A DNA stretch of 44,461 nt, from contig JACDOI010000020.1 of NCBI GenBank assembly GCA_017656145.1, forward strand, positions 1-44,461. The letters run 5' to 3'. The position numbers and the translations under genes were made by a program. This DNA is from Bacillota bacterium. Its GTDB lineage: Bacteria > Bacillota > Limnochordia > Limnochordales > ZCTH02-B6. Below the pieces are notes generated by a model, which searched no databases, was not told the DNA's origin, and saw only the letters and a program-made list of their open reading frames with translations. Positions 12,482 through 20,908 of this stretch are shown here, piece after piece (within the stretch, counting starts at the first letter, position 1; each line of letters opens with the position of its first letter).

Positions 12482-13323
12482 AACTGCCCCCCCTCCTCGG
12501 CCGGTTCAAGGCGCGCGTTGACTTGTCCGGTGCCTTTGTCCAGCGGCGAATCGCCGGCGAGGCCGGCGGCGCCGTTTGAGGCTGAGGCGGCGGTCCGGTC
12601 CGGGCGTCCGTTCCGGTTGCTTGCAGATCCATTGAGACGGCCCGCCGTTTTCCGTCCCTTAGGTTGGCAGAAAAACCGGCCCTGGGTGTCGAGCGCGGCG
12701 TACAGAACCGCCTCCGGGTCATCGACGCCGTGGGCTCGAATCTGGCGATGCAGCCAGTCCATGTCGAGACGAATGAGGCGGAGGTTTTCCCGGTCCACCT
12801 TCCCGTCTACGATGAGCGGGGTGGGGAGCCCTTCGTAGCTGGTGGGCACTCCCAGATCGGCGGGCATCACTGGCCGCCGCTGCGATTTGGGTATGACGCT
12901 GAGCTGGCCGTTGGTTTCCAACACGGCGAACTCCACGTCGTTTACGGCAGGATAGCCTGCCAGCCGCAGCTGCTCCAGCAAGTCATTGATCGAGTAACGC
13001 AGCTCCCGCATCGCGTCTTCGACAAGCCGCCCGTTGGCGACCACCACGGTAGGCCGGCCATTGATGGCCGACCGGAGGCGAGCGCTCTTCATCGTGAGAA
13101 ACGAGAGGGTAAACGAGGAAAGCAGCAGCGCGAACAGCCCCACCAGCCCGTTGATGAGCGGAGTTCCGGTGGTGGCCATGGGAATGGCGGCGACATCGGC
13201 CAGAAGGACGATGGTCACCAGCTCGAACGGCTGCAGCGTGGAGACTTGCTGCTTGCCCGAAAGCCGCAGGATAAAGAGCACCGCGGCATAGAGGATGATC
13301 ACGCGCGCAAATACGATAAGCAC
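12478..13323 (-). CDS. DUF421 (YetF/YrbG-type) membrane protein
   Basis: The 281-residue protein begins VLIVFARVIILYAAVLFILRLSGK and continues QPFELVTIVLLADVAAIPM, the classic DUF421 N-terminus with three membrane helices. The DUF421 soluble domain follows (INGRPTVVVANGRLVEDAMREL, then DVEFAVLETNGQLSVIPKS). The C-terminal ~70 residues are a low-complexity Ser/Asn/Arg/Gly tail beyond the family domain. GTG at 13323 has AAGGAGG 11 bases upstream and matches the family start; an upstream GTG at 13377 has no good ribosome binding site. Relatives are linked to the spore or cell envelope, but the biochemical role is unknown. It overlaps the DUF4363-like gene by four bases. Confidence 0.9.
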   Translation of the reverse strand: MLIVFARVIILYAAVLFILRLSGKQQVSTLQPFELVTIVLLADVAAIPMATTGTPLINGLVGLFALLLSSFTLSFLTMKSARLRSAINGRPTVVVANGRLVEDAMRELRYSINDLLEQLRLAGYPAVNDVEFAVLETNGQLSVIPKSQRRPVMPADLGVPTSYEGLPTPLIVDGKVDRENLRLIRLDMDWLHRQIRAHGVDDPEAVLYAALDTQGRFFCQPKGRKTAGRLNGSASNRNGRPDRTAASASNGAAGLAGDSPLDKGTGQVNARLEPAEEGGQL

Positions 13324-13386
13324 GCCGGTTCGGGCCTCCTTCGACCAGTATGAGACCCGAACCGGCCGCTTATGCACGCCCGGAGC

Positions 13387-13929
13387 TCAGTAGTACGGGG
13401 AAATGAGCACGTACACGAGCACCCCGGTGATGGAGACATACAGCCAGAGGGGCATAGCCCAGCGGGCGATGCGGCGGTGCCGGACGACCTCAAGGTTTAG
13501 GCCCGTAAACAGCGCAAACAGGGCCACCGGCACGATGATCGCCGCGAGCACGACATGGGTGATGAGAATGAAATAGTACACGGTCCGCAACACACCCTCG
13601 CCGCCGTAGGGAGTGGACGGCGCCAGGCTGTGGTAGACGATGTACGTGAGCAAAAACAGCGCCGTGGTGGCGAACGCGGCCAGAATGAATCGGCGGTGGG
13701 TGTCCCTCCGTTTGCGCCGAATGGCCGCGTATCCGGCCAGCAAAAAGACGGTCGTCAAGCTGTTGAAGACCGCATTCAAAAGCGGCAGCACCGTCAAGTC
13801 GAAGCCACCGATCTCCGGCCGCAACCGGCTGGGAAGAAAATAGAGCACGGCCACCACGACGACGATGATGGCGGAAATGCCCGCAACGGCGGGCGTGTAG
13901 TTCCGGGAACCGCGGGAAGTGGCGCGCAC
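13387..13929 (-). CDS. DUF420 membrane protein (YozB-like)
   Basis: The 180-residue polytopic protein has about five membrane helices and conserved His residues (THRRFI, VYHSLAP, ITHVVLAAI, VVRHRRIARWAMPLWLYVSITGV), typical of DUF420. Relatives often sit with cytochrome-oxidase assembly genes and may act in heme or copper insertion, but no oxidase genes are present here. GTG at 13929 has a GGAGGG ribosome binding site 11 bases upstream, immediately after the glutamate dehydrogenase stop; an in-frame GTG at 13956 lies inside that gene. It is probably cotranscribed with glutamate dehydrogenase. Confidence 0.88.
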   Translation of the reverse strand: MRATSRGSRNYTPAVAGISAIIVVVVAVLYFLPSRLRPEIGGFDLTVLPLLNAVFNSLTTVFLLAGYAAIRRKRRDTHRRFILAAFATTALFLLTYIVYHSLAPSTPYGGEGVLRTVYYFILITHVVLAAIIVPVALFALFTGLNLEVVRHRRIARWAMPLWLYVSITGVLVYVLISPYY

Positions 13930-13946
13930 GACCGAACGAACCCTCC

Positions 13947-15368
13947 TTAAGGCCACACGCCGCGCTCGATATAGGAGCGGGCGATCTTGTCGATGCCCAG
14001 CATGTACGCGGCGGTACGCATGTCATCCACGTCCGGATGCCGCTCCATGACCTCCTTGATCTCCTGGTACGCGACCCGCATGGTGTCGTCCAAGCCCGAG
14101 CGGACGAGATCCAGTTCATCCGCGGCGCGGGCCAGCGAGCGGCGCACCGATTCGGGCACGGTCCGGCCTGTCACGGTTTCCAGGGCGTTGGTCACCTGCT
14201 CGCCCCGGAGCTCCTCAAACCGCCGGTCCAGGCGCCCGAAACGAATGTGGGACAAGTTCTTGATCCATTCGAAGTAGGAGACGGTGACGCCGCCGGCGTT
14301 GGCGTAGACGTCGGGGATCAGCACCCGGCCCCGCCGCCGCAAGATCTCGTCGGCCTCCGCCGTGACCGGGCCATTGGCTGCTTCCACGATCAGGCGGGCC
14401 TGAATGCGAGGAGCGTTCTCCGCGGTGATCTGGTTTTCAACGGCCGCCGGGATCAGCATGTCGCATTCGGCTTCAAGCACCCGTGCGCCGTCTGGAACGA
14501 ACCGGGCGCCCGGGAAGCCTTCCACCCCGCCCGTCTTTTGCAAGTGGCGGTACACGGCCTCCACATCGAGCCCACGCTCGTCCACGATGGCTCCGTCGCG
14601 CTCGATGACGGCAATGATGCGGGCCCCGTCTTCTTCGGCGAGAAACCGGCTGGCGTGGTAGCCGACGTTGCCCAATCCCTGGACGATGACGGTCTTTCCT
14701 TCAAGGCCTCCGGAAAGCCCCGCTTTGGCTACGTCCTCCGGATGGCGGAAAAACTCCCGGATGGCATATTGTACGCCTCGGCCGGTAGCTTCCACCCGGC
14801 CGGCGATGCCGCTCATGCTCGGGAATTTACCGGTGACGCACGCGGTCGCGTTGATGTCGTCGGGCCGAAGAGTCTGGTAGACGTCCATCAGCCACGCCAT
14901 CACCTGGGCATTGGTACCCATGTCCGGCGCCGGCACGTCGGTGCTGGGCCCGATGCCCGCCTTGTGGATGAGCTCGGTGGCAAACCGGCGAGTGATGCGC
15001 TCCAGTTCCTCCTCCGTGTACTCCCTGGGATCGATGGCCAAAGCGCCTTTCGCCCCGCCGTAGGGGACGTCGACGATCGCGCATTTGTACGACATGAGGG
15101 CCGCCAGCGCTTCGACCTCTTCCTGGTTGACGTGGGGCGAGTATCGGATGCCGCCCTTGGCCGGAAGCCGATGCTCGCTGTGCACGGCTCGCCAGCCCCG
15201 GAAGACCCGGTACTCCCCGCGGATGCGCACAGGAAACCGGATCTGGTAGACGACGTTGCAGTCCTTGATAAGCTGCGCCAGCCCGGGGGGCAGGTCCAGC
15301 AACTTCGCCGCTCGATCGAACATGCGGTCGACGGATTGCAGGAATGTCATCTGCGTATGGACAGCCAC
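13947..15368 (-). CDS. Glutamate dehydrogenase
   Basis: It catalyses reversible oxidative deamination of glutamate to 2-oxoglutarate and ammonia with NAD(P). At 473 residues it carries the substrate-binding segment KGGIRYSPHVNQEEVEALAALM, the catalytic YKCAIVDVPYGGAKGAL, the PAPDMGTN loop and the Rossmann GLGNVGYHASRF. The C-terminal NAGGVTVSYFEWIKN is also characteristic. The length is a little above the common 410-450. GTG at 15368 has a GGAGG ribosome binding site eight bases upstream; an ATG six codons later is an alternative. Cofactor preference cannot be decided with confidence. It heads a minus-strand group with DUF420, DUF421 and DUF4363 proteins. Confidence 0.95.
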   Translation of the reverse strand: MAVHTQMTFLQSVDRMFDRAAKLLDLPPGLAQLIKDCNVVYQIRFPVRIRGEYRVFRGWRAVHSEHRLPAKGGIRYSPHVNQEEVEALAALMSYKCAIVDVPYGGAKGALAIDPREYTEEELERITRRFATELIHKAGIGPSTDVPAPDMGTNAQVMAWLMDVYQTLRPDDINATACVTGKFPSMSGIAGRVEATGRGVQYAIREFFRHPEDVAKAGLSGGLEGKTVIVQGLGNVGYHASRFLAEEDGARIIAVIERDGAIVDERGLDVEAVYRHLQKTGGVEGFPGARFVPDGARVLEAECDMLIPAAVENQITAENAPRIQARLIVEAANGPVTAEADEILRRRGRVLIPDVYANAGGVTVSYFEWIKNLSHIRFGRLDRRFEELRGEQVTNALETVTGRTVPESVRRSLARAADELDLVRSGLDDTMRVAYQEIKEVMERHPDVDDMRTAAYMLGIDKIARSYIERGVWP

Positions 15369-15522
15369 GCCTACTGCCTCCGTTCCGCACCAATGTATAG
15401 CTTCCAGTCTTGGAATTGGCCGCCGGCGGTGGGCCTCCTGCCCTAGGCTCGTTGAGCTGGACAGATGTCACCAGTTTTCCCGGTAACTGTCCCAAACTGC
15501 CTTGGCGTGGCGCGCCGGCCGG
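15369..15522. promoter_or_regulatory. Upstream region of the glutamate dehydrogenase gene
   Basis: This 154-base gap contains a small inverted repeat (TTCCA-AGAC-TGGAA on the minus strand, plus-strand bases about 15400-15413) and a TATACA element next to it, but no well-spaced -35. The promoter of the glutamate dehydrogenase group should lie here. I see no coding sequence or riboswitch. Confidence 0.35.
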
Positions 15523-15714
15523 CTAGCGTACCGCTACGACCTTTCCCCTCCCGGATTCGTCCAGCGCCAGCTTCAAAAACGCGGTGCCGGAATTCGCCTC
15601 CAACAGCTGCCGGATCCGGCATGCGATCGGCTCATCGAGATTCAGCCGGACTTCATGCACTTTGCCGTCGAGAAAGCACAGGCCCCGGCCCGGGTCCAAT
15701 ACAAGCACTTCCAC
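15523..15714 (-). CDS. Short hypothetical protein
   Basis: A 63-residue frame starts at GTG 15714 (VEVLVLDPGRGLCFLDGKVHEV) and ends FLKLALDESGRGKVVAVR. Its composition is protein-like, with alternating hydrophobic residues and balanced charges, and it would fold as a small alpha/beta domain. I do not recognise a family, and the ribosome binding site is weak (AAAGGGCGG further upstream). It follows the XdhC-like gene on the same strand. It may be a real small gene or chance; if it is not real, the gap 15369-15865 is otherwise empty. Confidence 0.35.
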   Translation of the reverse strand: MEVLVLDPGRGLCFLDGKVHEVRLNLDEPIACRIRQLLEANSGTAFLKLALDESGRGKVVAVR

Positions 15715-15865
15715 CAATCCCAATCCGCCCTTTCCCCCACGGATTCCCCGGAGCATTCGTCTCCGCGGGCCCCCGTTCCTCTGGGAGCTGTCTCCTGTCC
15801 AGGCGGGACAGTTGGCGTCTGACGGCTTCCCGCGAGCGGCAGGCCGCCCGCGTTGAGCAGGTAGA

Positions 15866-17044
15866 TCACACGGGTGTTTCGGATTCCAACGTTTCCCGGT
15901 GGAGCGGCCCGCGGCGAAACCGTAAGAATCCCCCGCTTCTCCCGTTGCGGGCGGCTAGAAGCTCCGCCACGACGGCCACCGCGATCTGCTCGGGTCCTTC
16001 CGCTCCCAAATCCAAGCCGATCGGGGCAAACAGCCGGTCCAGATGCTCCGCGACCGCAAGGCCGTCGGCCTCTAGGGCGCGAAGCAACCGTTCGGTGCGC
16101 TGCCACGGGCCCAATAGGCCCAAGTAGGCGTAGGGCCGTCCCCAGATGCGGGTCAGGATCTCCTTGTCCTGATGGAAATTGTGGGTCATCACGACGGCGT
16201 AGGTGTCCCGGTCGAAACGGACATCGCCCGGCAGCTGGTCCGGGTGGGCGCAAACAACCCTATGGGCGCCGGGAAACCGCTCGCTCCGGGCATAGGCGGG
16301 CCGGCTGTCGACCACCTCCACCTGGAAACCGGCCGAGGCGGCGCAGCGGACGAGCGGAATCGCGTCGTGGCCCGCACCGAACACCACAAGGCGAGGAGGC
16401 GGGACGACGGCTTCGACGAAAACCTGAACGCCCTCGGCCCGCCGATCGACGATCGCTTGCCGGTCCCGTACCGGCCGAACGCGGCCGTCCGGCCCGGTGA
16501 TGTACAGGAAGCTGCGGGATGCGCCCGCGGTCAGCAGCGACCGGGCGTCGGCGACGACCGCCCTATCGAGTTCGGGCGCTCCGAGCGTTCCGCAGACTTC
16601 GTCTTCGTACACATAAAGCCTCGCTCCCACCGGCGGCTGCCCGCCCGGGCTATGGACCACCGCGGCCGCGGCCAGCCGCTGCCCCGCCCGCCGGGCCTTT
16701 TGAATCCGGGCTAGGCATTGGCTGACCGGAGGCAAAAGGGGCTCGATCAGCACGTCGATGCGGCCGTTGCATCCCAGTCCCAGCCCCCAGACAACGTCAT
16801 CGTCCGCGGTCATGTCGAAATGCACAAGCCGCGGCCGCCCCGAACGGGCCGCCTCCCGGGCTGCTTCCTGCACTTCAAGCTCCAAGCAGCCGCCGCTGAT
16901 GGCACCGCTGGCGCTGCCGTCTTCCTGCATCAGCATGCGAGCCCCTTCGCGGCGGTAGGCCGATCCGACCACGTGAACGACAGTAGCCACGGCGGCGCCG
17001 GGCAACGGCCCCGCGCACATCAGAGGATCCGCGACTTCGCACAT
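15866..17044 (-). CDS. XdhC/CoxI-family protein
   Basis: XdhC-type proteins bind and sulfurate the molybdenum cofactor for xanthine-dehydrogenase-like hydroxylases. The 392-residue product has the N-terminal XdhC_CoxI domain (ATVVHVVGSAYRREGARML, then GAISGGCLELEVQ with the conserved Cys). The C-terminal Rossmann domain is VVFGAGHDAIPLVRCAASAGF, then VVMTHNFHQDKEIL and YLGLLG. ATG at 17044 places 19 residues before the first motif, as in relatives. The frame is open upstream through a Cys-rich stretch (FCTGPASACSGCVCSG) to 17188, so a longer form is possible. No molybdenum hydroxylase genes lie in the window. It is divergent from the YlbF-type gene. Confidence 0.88.
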   Translation of the reverse strand: MCEVADPLMCAGPLPGAAVATVVHVVGSAYRREGARMLMQEDGSASGAISGGCLELEVQEAAREAARSGRPRLVHFDMTADDDVVWGLGLGCNGRIDVLIEPLLPPVSQCLARIQKARRAGQRLAAAAVVHSPGGQPPVGARLYVYEDEVCGTLGAPELDRAVVADARSLLTAGASRSFLYITGPDGRVRPVRDRQAIVDRRAEGVQVFVEAVVPPPRLVVFGAGHDAIPLVRCAASAGFQVEVVDSRPAYARSERFPGAHRVVCAHPDQLPGDVRFDRDTYAVVMTHNFHQDKEILTRIWGRPYAYLGLLGPWQRTERLLRALEADGLAVAEHLDRLFAPIGLDLGAEGPEQIAVAVVAELLAARNGRSGGFLRFRRGPLHRETLESETPV

Positions 17045-17232
17045 GCCGGCTATCGCCCCCGAACAAACGCACCCCGAACACGCGGATGCGGGACCGGTGC
17101 AAAACCTGGCCCGAACTGATTGTCGTACTAGACTACGATCCGGAATACCCGTTTCCTTTCGGCCGGGAAACCGTTCTGCTTGCCGCAAGCGGCATGGTAA
17201 GATTAGTGTCGGGAAAGAGGGGGGAAAAGGCC

Positions 17233-17685
17233 GTGGACCAAAAAGTGGAGGCCGCAGTCCGGGAAGTCGTCGAGGCGCTCAAGCAGACCGAGGCGTACCG
17301 GGCGTGGGTGAAAGCCCGCGACGACTTGGCCAATCATCACGCGGCCCAGGTGATGCTGCGGGACCTTCAGGCGGTTCAGACCGATCTCGCCCGCAAGATC
17401 GAGAGCGGGGAACGTTTGTCTCCCGAGGACGAGCAGCGGTGGCAGCGAACTCTCGAAACGGTCGCCTACAATCCATACGTGCGGGCGGTTCTGGAGGCGG
17501 AAATGGCCATGGGGGAGCTTTTGGCGAAACTCCATCAAGCCATCGCCGCCGGGTTGGGCTTGCAACCCGAGGGAGCCGGGACGGCCCCGGATTCCGGACG
17601 GATCCCGGGGCAAGGTCCATCTCCGGCTGCGTCCCAGGCTCCACCGCCCCGCAAGAGCCGGCTTTGGGTGCCGGGTCAGCCGTGA
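17233..17685 (+). CDS. YlbF/YmcA-family protein
   Basis: The 150-residue protein has the YlbF-type helical core: VDQKVEAAVREVVEALKQTEAYRAWVKARDDL at the start, a central DLQAVQTDLARKIESGE, and NPYVRAVLEAEMAMGELLAKLHQAIAAGLGL. A Pro/Ser-rich tail of about 35 residues follows. In Bacillus subtilis, YlbF and YmcA form a complex that affects RNase Y and thereby competence, sporulation and biofilm; extending that role here is inference. GTG at 17233 has GAGGGGGG eight to nine bases upstream. It converges with the YqhV-like gene only seven bases away. Confidence 0.85.
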   Translation: MDQKVEAAVREVVEALKQTEAYRAWVKARDDLANHHAAQVMLRDLQAVQTDLARKIESGERLSPEDEQRWQRTLETVAYNPYVRAVLEAEMAMGELLAKLHQAIAAGLGLQPEGAGTAPDSGRIPGQGPSPAASQAPPPRKSRLWVPGQP

Positions 17686-17692
17686 CGGGGGA

Positions 17693-17962
17693 TCATCGCC
17701 GGGCGCCGAGGACGATCAGGACGACCCCGCCGGTGACGAGCAGCAGGCGGGCGACGGGAATTTGCCCCGCCAGCCCCGCGAGGCCGAGCAAGGTGACGGT
17801 TACGAGAATGAGCGGCCCCACCAGGCCCAGGGCCGCGTTGATCTGCACCGCCGGTTCGAGCCGGGCCAGCCGGAGCATCAAGAGGGCGGCGCTTAGCTCG
17901 ATCGCCGCGGAAACGACTCGTATCATCGCCATCAGCCGTACGATCTGGGTCTCACCGGGCAC
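17693..17962 (-). CDS. YqhV-like (DUF2619) small membrane protein
   Basis: The 89-residue protein begins VPGETQIVRLMAMIRVVSAAIELSAALLMLRL and has three hydrophobic helices ending VLIVLGARR. The pattern of a membrane helix with IEL/AALLM followed by NAALGLVGPLILVTVTLLGLAGL matches YqhV-type DUF2619 proteins of spore formers, whose function is unknown. GTG at 17962 has a GGGGGAAG ribosome binding site. An extended frame upstream to 18160 is Pro/Arg-rich and does not look coding. Confidence 0.75.
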   Translation of the reverse strand: MPGETQIVRLMAMIRVVSAAIELSAALLMLRLARLEPAVQINAALGLVGPLILVTVTLLGLAGLAGQIPVARLLLVTGGVVLIVLGARR

Positions 17963-18149
17963 GTTTCTTCCCCCGCTTTCCAAATTGGTATGAGGGGATG
18001 GGCCCGGCCATTTCATCTTCCTTCCCAAATCGCTCCATTCCGGCGGCCGCTCGAACGGCAACCTCGGGCAGGAGAGCTCCAGCCGGCAGGCGAAGTGTTG
18101 CCCAAATTCTTCAAGCGAGCCAGTTCGAGCTACGAGGAGCTGAGACGAG

Positions 18150-19502
18150 TTGAGAGACACAAAGCTCTTGTTGCCCGAAAGCGAGATCCCCCGTCAGTGG
18201 TACAACATCGTCGCAGACTTGCCTACACCGCCGCGACCGCCTCTTCACCCGGCCACCAAGCAGCCCCTGAAGCCCGAAGACTTGGCGGCGCTGTTTCCGA
18301 TGGCCCTCATTGAGCAGGAAGCCAGCGCCCAGCGGTGGATTGATATCCCGGAGGAGATTCTGAACGTTTATCGCCTCTGGCGGCCGACGCCTCTGTTTCG
18401 GGCGCACCGGCTGGAGCAGGCGCTGGGCACCCCGGCTAAGATCTACTACAAGTACGAGGGCACCAGTCCCGCCGGCAGCCACAAGCCCAACACGGCGGTG
18501 GTTCAGGCGTACTACAACAAGCGGGAAGGGGTGCGGCGGCTCGCGACGGAAACCGGCGCGGGCCAGTGGGGAAGCGCCTTGAGCTTGGCATGCAGCTTGT
18601 TCGGCCTGGAATGCACGGTGTACATGGTTAAGATCAGCTACGAGCAAAAGCCGTACCGCCGCTCCCTCATGCAGGTGTGGGGGGCGGAGGTCATCGCCAG
18701 CCCGAGCAACCGCACGCAGGCCGGGCGCGCCATTCTCGAACAGGATCCCGATTCCCCGGGAAGCCTCGGCATCGCGATAAGCGAGGCGGTGGAAGATGCG
18801 GCTGGCCATGAGGACACGAAGTACTCCCTGGGCAGCGTTCTGAACCACGTACTGTTGCACCAGACGGTCATCGGGCTTGAGGCCAAGAAGCAGCTGGCCC
18901 TCGCAGGGGACTATCCCGATGTGGTGATCGGTTGCCACGGTGGCGGCAGCAACTTCGGCGGTCTGGCCTTTCCGTTTATCGCCGACCGCATCGCGGGCCG
19001 CGAGCTGCGGGCGGTGGCGGTGGAGCCCGCCGCGTGCCCGACCTTGACCCGGGGGCCCGCGGCCTACGACTTCGGCGACACAGCCCAGATGACGCCCCTT
19101 TTGTACATGCACACGCTGGGTCACAGCTTCATGCCGGCGGGTATTCACGCGGGCGGACTGCGTTATCACGGCGCGGCTCCGCTGGTCAGCCACTTGGTGG
19201 AGCTTGGGCTGGTGGAGGCGAAAGCGTATCCGCAGCGGGCCGTGTTCGAGGCGGCCGTCCAGTTTGCCCGGACGGAAGGATTGTTGCCCGCACCCGAATC
19301 GGCCCACGCGGTGAAGGCGGCCATCGATGAAGCTTTGGCTGCCAAAGAGGAGGGCCGGGAGCGGACGATTCTCTTCGGCCTGAGCGGCCACGGGCATTTC
19401 GATCTGGCGGCCTACGATGCGTACTTGGCCGGCCGGCTGGAAGACTTTGAGCTGCCCGAGGAGGCCATCGCCAAAGCCCTGGCCGAAGTTCCCAAAGTCT
19501 GA
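18150..19502 (+). CDS. TrpB2-type tryptophan synthase beta subunit
   Basis: This PLP enzyme joins indole and serine to make tryptophan. The 450-residue product belongs to the TrpB2 (trpB-related) branch: a long N-terminal region ([19 protein letters not shown]) precedes [38 protein letters not shown]. The PLP lysine lies in GSHKPNTA and the phosphate loop is [13 protein letters not shown] at 18150 has GAGGAG ten bases upstream. No trpA or other trp gene is nearby. TrpB2 enzymes usually work without the alpha subunit, so an indole-salvage or serine-deaminating role is possible. The neighbouring glyA also acts on serine. Confidence 0.92.
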   Translation: MRDTKLLLPESEIPRQWYNIVADLPTPPRPPLHPATKQPLKPEDLAALFPMALIEQEASAQRWIDIPEEILNVYRLWRPTPLFRAHRLEQALGTPAKIYYKYEGTSPAGSHKPNTAVVQAYYNKREGVRRLATETGAGQWGSALSLACSLFGLECTVYMVKISYEQKPYRRSLMQVWGAEVIASPSNRTQAGRAILEQDPDSPGSLGIAISEAVEDAAGHEDTKYSLGSVLNHVLLHQTVIGLEAKKQLALAGDYPDVVIGCHGGGSNFGGLAFPFIADRIAGRELRAVAVEPAACPTLTRGPAAYDFGDTAQMTPLLYMHTLGHSFMPAGIHAGGLRYHGAAPLVSHLVELGLVEAKAYPQRAVFEAAVQFARTEGLLPAPESAHAVKAAIDEALAAKEEGRERTILFGLSGHGHFDLAAYDAYLAGRLEDFELPEEAIAKALAEVPKV

Positions 19503-19573
19503 CAGGACCCGGGCCGACCGTGTGCCACCGTGTGGATGGCGCACGGCTCGGTGAAGCGGAAGGAGTCGGGGAA

Positions 19574-20821
19574 ATGCTGGATGTGCTGCGGGCCGTCGAC
19601 CCTGAGATCGCGGAGGCCATCGAAGGGGAGCGCCGGCGGCAAAACACCCACATCGAGCTCATCGCCTCGGAGAATTTCGTCAGCGAGGCGGTGCTTGCAG
19701 CGCAAGGCTCGGTGATGACCAACAAGTACGCGGAAGGCTACCCGGGCCGGCGCTATTACGGCGGCTGCCAGTTCGTCGACGTGGCGGAAAGGCTGGCGAT
19801 TGAGCGGGCCAAGGAACTGTTCGGCGCGGAACACGTCAACGTCCAGCCCCATTCGGGTTCCCAGGCGAACCAGGCCGTGTACTTCGCGGCGCTGGAACCC
19901 GGGGACACGGTGATGGGAATGGCTCTGCCGCACGGCGGGCACTTGACCCATGGCCATCCGGTGAACTTGTCCGGGCGGTGGTTCCGGTTCGTAGAGTACG
20001 GGGTCGATCCGGAAACCGAGCGGATCGACTACGACGCGCTGGCCGCGAGGGCCCGCGAGGTCAGGCCCAAAATGATCGTGGCGGGTGCCAGCGCGTACCC
20101 GCGGATCATCGACTTCGAGCGGCTTAGGGCCATCTGTGACGAGGTAGGCGCCGTGTTGTTCGTCGACATGGCCCACATTGCTGGCCTGGTAGCCGCGGGG
20201 CTCCATCCGAGTCCTATCCCGTACGCGGAGTACGTGACAACCACGACCCACAAGACGCTGCGGGGCCCCCGGGGCGGCCTGATTTTTTGCAAAGCCGAGT
20301 TGGCCAAGACGATTGACCGGGCGGTATTTCCGGGCGTCCAGGGAGGTCCGCTGATGCACGTCATCGCGGCCAAGGCGGTGGCGCTCAAGGAAGCTTTGAC
20401 GCCTGAATTCCGGGCGTATCAGGCCCAAGTTGTCAAAAACGCCAAGGCGCTGGCACAAGCGCTTGCCGAGCGAGGATACCGCCTCATTTCCGGCGGCACC
20501 GACAACCACTTGATGCTCGTCGACGTCAAGAAATCGCGCGGGCTGACCGGCAAGGATGCTGAAACCGCACTGGACGCGGTGGGCATCACGGTGAACAAGA
20601 ACACGGTGCCCTTCGACACCGAGAAGCCGGCGGTGGCGAGCGGTTTGCGGCTCGGCACGCCGGCGGTGACGACCCGGGGCATGAAAGAGCAGGAGATGGA
20701 GGAAATCGCCTCGATCATCGATCGCGTGTTGTCCAGCCCGGGCGATGAGGCGGTCATGGCGGAGAGCCGGGAGCGGGTACGGAAATTGTGCTCGGCCTAC
20801 CCATTGTATGGGGGACTGTAG
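19574..20821 (+). CDS. glyA: Serine hydroxymethyltransferase
   Basis: GlyA interconverts serine and glycine with tetrahydrofolate, supplying one-carbon units. The 415-residue product shows the family landmarks: [46 protein letters not shown], the PLP lysine in [14 protein letters not shown], and [15 protein letters not shown] near the C-terminus. The ATG at 19574 has AGGAG eight bases upstream; an in-frame ATG at 19520 has no ribosome binding site and adds non-family residues. The gene follows the TrpB2 gene by 71 bases. Confidence 0.97.
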   Translation: MLDVLRAVDPEIAEAIEGERRRQNTHIELIASENFVSEAVLAAQGSVMTNKYAEGYPGRRYYGGCQFVDVAERLAIERAKELFGAEHVNVQPHSGSQANQAVYFAALEPGDTVMGMALPHGGHLTHGHPVNLSGRWFRFVEYGVDPETERIDYDALAARAREVRPKMIVAGASAYPRIIDFERLRAICDEVGAVLFVDMAHIAGLVAAGLHPSPIPYAEYVTTTTHKTLRGPRGGLIFCKAELAKTIDRAVFPGVQGGPLMHVIAAKAVALKEALTPEFRAYQAQVVKNAKALAQALAERGYRLISGGTDNHLMLVDVKKSRGLTGKDAETALDAVGITVNKNTVPFDTEKPAVASGLRLGTPAVTTRGMKEQEMEEIASIIDRVLSSPGDEAVMAESRERVRKLCSAYPLYGGL

Positions 20822-20908
20822 CCGGCTAAGCTCACAAAGGCATCTAGTGCTTGCGGTAGCGGGCAAATCCAACCGCCGGGAACTCCCGTCGAGGCCGGGT
20901 GAGCGAAG

